Positions 60,004 through 64,000 of a DNA stretch of 64,000 bases are shown here, piece after piece. Within the stretch, counting starts at the first letter, position 1; every line of letters starts with the position of its first letter. Origin of the DNA: Omphiscola glabra (Eukaryota; Mollusca; Gastropoda; Lymnaeidae); assembly GCA_964017045.1 (NCBI GenBank), contig OZ024811.1, positions 9,573,674 to 9,637,673 of the forward strand. The letters are read 5' to 3'. A program made the translations under genes and the position numbers. The notes under the pieces were generated by a model. The model saw nothing but the letters and a program-made list of their open reading frames with translations. It made no database searches and was not told the origin of the DNA.

Positions 60004-61093
60004 TACATTTGAAATATATTTTCAAACAAGATTTAGTCTAATAATGTGCATTTTTTAAAGAAAAAAAAATCTATTTTTTACCAAGAATTAATTAAAGCTG
60101 CAGTTGAGTTAAGTGCAATGTCATGAACATCTGCGTAATATCTGATGATTATTTCCTAGTCTATAGTCATGAATATCAACGATCAATTCATTGATCGTAC
60201 GCCCTCAAAATATAGAAGAAGAAGAACTCTATATCTCTATTCTAGCTTCGACTGCCCAAGCCGTAGTTTATTTTTTCAATGACGACCGGCAGACTTCTCT
60301 TGCAAGAATGTCGTGTTTTTTTCTTCAGCCAGATTTATGTCATTCCTAGATGACGTAGAGAAGTTAAAGGTAACAAGAGTCTTGTCAATGTAGTGATCAA
60401 AACCTGTCAAACAGATTTTACTTATTTTTGACGATTACAACTGTCACAGCATTCTTATTAATGTGGAGAAAAGAACTGTCACAAATTTCTTTTCGATTGG
60501 GTGTTTTCTTGTCAATGTTGTAATCAGAACCGTCATTGTCACAGTGTTCTTTTCAACGTGGTGATCAGAACTGTCACAGAACCATACGTTTTACGGATCA
60601 AAACATTTAGATATTTTAGATTAACCGTTCTATCAAACACAAGGTGTTTTTATTTTATTTCTCACTAGTGGCCGCCTGCACGGGGGGCTTTTTGATGTAT
60701 GTACCTAAATACTTTTTTGTTGCTGTTTGCTTGTTGTTTCGTGTTTATTGTTGTCGGGGGGGGGGGGGAACGAATCGAAATGACACATTCTCGCATTACG
60801 ACTTCATTTCTGTCATATGTGTTTGAGGACAGCCGTTTGGACATGCTTGCTGACCACGAAGGATAACTACATCTGATTTTTGAAGTCATTTGAAAAAATA
60901 AATACACTTCTGATTGAAAAAAAAAAATCTTCTGATTGGTGAAGTAATTGATACGTTTGCAGAGAAATCACTTCGAGTTTAAAAGATGATCCTGACTTTC
61001 ACCTCTTCATACCAGAAATGACAGAAAGGCAACGAAAAAAAGAGATTTGAAAATGGGAGGAAAACAATAAACTTAACAATAAAAGAAAAGAAG
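60004..61093. other. Mixed DNA with a degenerate repeat
   Basis: 60383-60585 holds about five degenerate copies around 'gtggtgatcagaactgtcac'. A G-run lies at about 60756-60768. A small palindrome (cgatcaattcattgatcg) lies near 60179. No coding feature is supported. Confidence 0.5.
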
Positions 61094-61545
61094 ATGAAAG
61101 AAAGATGTGAAGAAAGTCAGATTTCAAGAAAGACAGATGTGAAGAAAGAAAGATCTCAAGAAAGTCAGATCTCAAGAAAGAAAGATGTGAAGAAAGTCAG
61201 ATCTCAAGAAAGACAGATGTCAAGAAAGAAAGATCTCAAGAGAGACAGATCGCAAGAAAGAAAGATCTCAAGAGAGACAGATCGCAAGAAAGAAAGATCT
61301 CAAGAAAGACAGATGTGAAGAAAGTCAGATCTCAAGAAAGACAGATGTGAAGAAAGTCAGATCTCAAGAAAGACAGATGTCAAGAAAGAAAGATCTCAAG
61401 AGAGACAGATCGCAAGAAAGAAAGATCTCAAGAAAGACAGATGTGAAGAAAGTCAGATCTCAAGAAAGACAGATGTCAAGAAAGAAAGATCTCAAGAACG
61501 ACAGGGCTCAAGAAAGACATTAAGAGAGAGATATTAAGAGAGAGG
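61094..61545. repeat. 16-bp purine-rich minisatellite
   Basis: About 28 units of aagaaag(a/t)cagat with alternating ends gtg(a), ctc(a) or gtc(a). Units often alternate in pairs (32-bp register). The plus strand is about four-fifths purine. Open Lys/Arg/Ser/Glu-rich frames over it are artefacts. Confidence 0.95.
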
Positions 61546-61820
61546 GGAAAGGATCACACTGAAAGAAGTCCGACTTTAAATGACTGATTAATTCAGTTGA
61601 CTCTCTCACACGGGATACCAGGTACAACTTTCTGAATGAATCATTAACAAGGACATCGCGTCTTGAGATCACGTGACAACAGACGCCGCGGGTGAGATGT
61701 CACATATGAACTTTAAAGTCAATATTACTTTATACACTTCGTTTTTATTTTAAATCAACACAATTTTTGAAGTGCCAATTTCCCGTCCAGGGAGACACCA
61801 AGTTTTTATCTTTAATATAA
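61546..61820. other. Flank of the Helitron insertion
   Basis: Ordinary sequence with no feature. It ends at the A (61820) that would be the T of the Helitron target on the minus strand. Confidence 0.5.
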
Positions 61821-62600
61821 CTAGCGAGAACCCGGCATGCGTTGCATGCCACTCAATGAAAAAGGTGTTTGTGTTTTAATTAAGTTTTAAAGTAATTTTT
61901 AAATAGAAAATATTTATTGTTTTTTTCCGTCTAGTGCGTACACAAATAAAGTAGAAGTTTTTTCAACGCGTGAGCAGGCCACATATAGCTGTCCACGTGA
62001 GAAGCGTGCATTTTCAAAATTTAGTCCACACACTTGTAGCGATTGATCCACCCACGCAGTAGCTCTGTTTTAAATTATATTTAGATAGCTCAAATATTTA
62101 TTATTTTCAAAATAAGGCCCCCGGCCCCAAACGTAAAAATTTTAAATGGTTGTACTTATGTCACACACAAACTGAAATGTCGTTTGTATTTGATTGATTT
62201 CTAGCCACCCATGCAATAGCACTGATTGAAATTATATTTGTATAGCTCATATAAGAAAAAAATAATTTGGGGCTCCGGTCCGAAAAGGAATATTTCAAAA
62301 TGGATAAGCTAATTCAGAAACCATTGGTGCGCACAACAACTTACCAAAGTTTTATCGCAATCGGATGAATGGTATAGGAACGCATACGAAAATTATATTT
62401 AGCTCATAAAAGGGGGACAAAAAGAATTTAGGTTCCCATCCCAAAACGGATTATTGTAAAATGAGTGTAATAATTCAGAAACATTTGCATTTTTTTACAA
62501 TTCACACAATTTTCATCACTTTGGATTGATGTTATAGAAGCACATACGGGATATACTTTATATGTATAGATATAGTTTACCGAATTAAGATAACTTTTTT
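61821..62600 (-). mobile_element. Helitron 3' end
   Basis: On the minus strand, a GC-rich hairpin (ggcatgc/gcatgcc with a 3-base loop, 61834-61850) is followed nine bases later by CTAG (61824-61821) and then T. This is the defining Helitron 3' terminus. Just inside lies the C-terminus of the Helitron helicase. Further upstream (62060-62580) the element contains decayed, internally duplicated non-coding sequence: several copies of a 'aattatattt.gatagctca' motif. The left limit at about 62600, where a microsatellite begins, is arbitrary. No Rep (HUH) domain is in the window. Confidence 0.82.
61876..62055 (-). pseudogene. Helitron helicase C-terminal fragment
   Basis: A continuous minus-strand frame of about 60 codons ends at TAA (61878-61876). 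It carries SLQVCGLNFENARFSRGQLY followed by VACSRV and LFVYALDGKK. The GQLYVA(C/L)SR motif is the conserved last helicase motif of Pif1-family Helitron helicases, which unwind DNA during rolling-circle transposition. The rest of the RepHel protein is absent upstream. Confidence 0.85.
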
Positions 62601-62611
62601 GCAATTATTCA

Positions 62612-63135
62612 AGGATGATCTGTCTGTCTGACTGTCTGTCTCTCTGTCTGTCTCTCTGTCATTCTATCTGTCTCCCTATCTGTCTGTCTCTATGTCTCTC
62701 TGTCTGTCTCTCTGTCGTTCTGTCTGTCTCTGTCTATCTTTCTTTCTTTCTCTCTGTCTGCCTCTCTTTCTCTCTGTCTGTCTGTCTGTCTGTTTCTCTG
62801 CCGGTCTATATGTCTCTCTGTCTGTCTCTATGTTTGTCTCTCAAGCTGTCTCTCAGTCTGTCTCACTGTCAGTCTCTGTCTCTCTGTCTATCTCTCTGTC
62901 ATTATGTCTTTCTCGCTGTCTGTCTCTGTTTATCTCTCTGTATGTCTGTCTGTCTATCTGTCTCTCTGTCTGTCTCTCTCTGTCTGTCTCTCTGTCTGTC
63001 TCTCTGTCTGTCTCTCTGTCTGTCTCTCTGTCTGTCTCTCTGTCTGTCTCTCTGTCTGTCTCTCTGTCTGTCTCTGTGTATGTCTCTCTGTCTACATCTC
63101 TGTCTGTCTGTTTGTCTCTCTGACTGTCGCTCTTT
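62612..63135. repeat. (TCTG/TCTC)n microsatellite
   Basis: Over 500 bases of tctgtctgtctctctg-type tetranucleotides, most regular at 62990-63080. With no stops in the pyrimidine-rich strand, it yields Cys/Leu/Ser-rich frames in all three plus frames. They are not genes. Confidence 0.96.
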
Positions 63136-63164
63136 AAGTGTCTCCTTCTGTTACTTTGTCTGTC

Positions 63165-63325
63165 TGAATGCCTGTCTGTTTGTCTGTTTATCTATCTATC
63201 TATCTGTCATCTACCTATTTACCATCTACATGCCTGCCTGCCTACCTACCTACCTGCCCACCTACCTCCCTCCCTACCTACCTACCCACCTATCTACCTA
63301 ACTATCTACCAATCCACCTACTATC
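63165..63325. repeat. (CTAT/CTAC)n microsatellite
   Basis: A ctat, then ctac and ccta/cctc tetranucleotide tract that has drifted from the preceding TCTG array. Confidence 0.92.
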
Positions 63326-63489
63326 TACAGACCTGTTTACCCTCAAAATCTTAAAATCGTGCAATTTCATCACAAAATCGTTCAATACATTATCTTAATA
63401 GTAAAAAAAAATAATCAGTATATATAATGTATACACATCAAAATCGTACATTGCACGCCAAAATCGTAAGAGTAATCATGTCTGTTTCT

Positions 63490-63770
63490 ATCTACCCATC
63501 TATCTATCTATCTACCTATTTCCTTACCTACCAACCTACATATATATCTACCTACTTACCTACCTACCAACCTACCTGCCTATCTACCTTTCTACCTACC
63601 TATCTATCCATCCATCCATTCGTCCTCTCACACACACACCCTTCCATCCATCCATCCTTTCATCCATCCATCCATCCGTCTAGCTATCTTTTATCTACTA
63701 CTCTATCTATCTATTATCTATCTGTGTATTTGTCTGCCTGTCTGTCTGTCTTTCTATCTCTCTATCTAAT
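63490..63770. repeat. (TATC/TACC/CATC)n microsatellite
   Basis: A second tetranucleotide tract, separated from the first by about 160 bases of unique AT-rich DNA. It grades from tatc/tacc to catc and back to tctg/tatc. From 63771 to the window end only AT-rich DNA is seen. Confidence 0.92.
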
Positions 63771-64000
63771 AAAATCTCTATTTTTTAAATTAAATTTTCA
63801 CTTGTGTAAAATGATTGGGTCTTGATATCTCTGGGGAGTATTATGAAAATATTTTTATGTTTTGTTAAAATCATTGATTTTCTTAATTGGTTAACATATG
63901 TTCATATGTAAAATCAGAATATAGCTACTTTTTTTTTTACAACTAAAATGTCATAGGATTGAATGATATTGTCATCCAAGTAAAAATGCATGAACTCAAT

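Noticed and set aside
58014..60029. 671-codon minus-strand His/Ser/Thr-rich frame as a structural or antimicrobial protein gene
   Set aside because: All three minus frames are equally open because the 20-bp unit lacks stops, so openness is not evidence of selection. No signal peptide or promoter is seen.
62615..63301. 228-codon Cys/Leu/Ser-rich frame
   Set aside because: It is a tetranucleotide microsatellite translated in frame. Overlapping frames read equally well.

Overview
The window is eukaryotic, almost certainly metazoan. Gastropod mollusc is my best guess. That guess rests on the mix of mobile elements (jockey/CR1-type and RTE-like LINEs, a Gmr1-type Ty3/Gypsy element, hAT, Helitron), the AT-rich background and the dense minisatellites; no host gene here settles the taxon. 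There are no operons, Shine-Dalgarno sites or CRISPR arrays. Well over half of the 64 kb is tandem repeat or transposon remnant, so most long open frames are repeat artefacts.

Layout. 1-2.2 kb: AT-rich DNA with three small minisatellites. 2.2-5.4 kb: a jockey/CR1-like LINE whose endonuclease-RT frame is open except for one TGA. 6.1-8.5 kb: an older, decayed LINE split by a GC-rich 579-bp insertion with a 14-bp target duplication. 9.4-27.9 kb: a giant satellite of 35/36-bp monomers, organised into higher-order repeats of 461 bp, about 1.55 kb and about 2.7/2.1 kb. 27.9-31.85 kb: a broken Gypsy element sitting inside the satellite, with integrase upstream of reverse transcriptase (Gmr1 order). 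The satellite then resumes, more diverged, to 33.87 kb.

34.2-35.05 kb: the 3' end of an RTE-like LINE. 35.5-40.3 kb: five further minisatellites separated by plain AT-rich DNA. 40.4-44.06 kb (minus): a near full-length but frameshifted RTE-like LINE. 44.6-46.6 kb: a decayed hAT transposase containing two codon-multiple tandem expansions, bracketed by inverted arms of a 16-bp repeat. 48.88-49.15 kb (minus): the best candidate for a genuine host gene, a 3'-terminal exon with splice acceptor, stop and AATAAA. 49.2-53.8 kb: a run of seven unrelated minisatellites, one of them invaded by a 186-bp hAT-type MITE. 54.67-54.91 kb: a long-inverted-repeat MITE. 55.3-58.0 kb: the longest non-repetitive stretch. 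58.0-60.0 kb: a 20-bp minisatellite of about 99 copies. 61.1-61.5 kb: a purine-only-like 16-bp array. 61.8-62.6 kb (minus): a Helitron 3' end with the helicase C-terminus. 62.6-63.8 kb: tetranucleotide microsatellites.

No intact, obviously functional protein gene is complete inside the window. The biology is that of a repeat-dominated, possibly heterochromatic or subtelomeric region, where unequal exchange and nested transposition can be read directly from the sequence.
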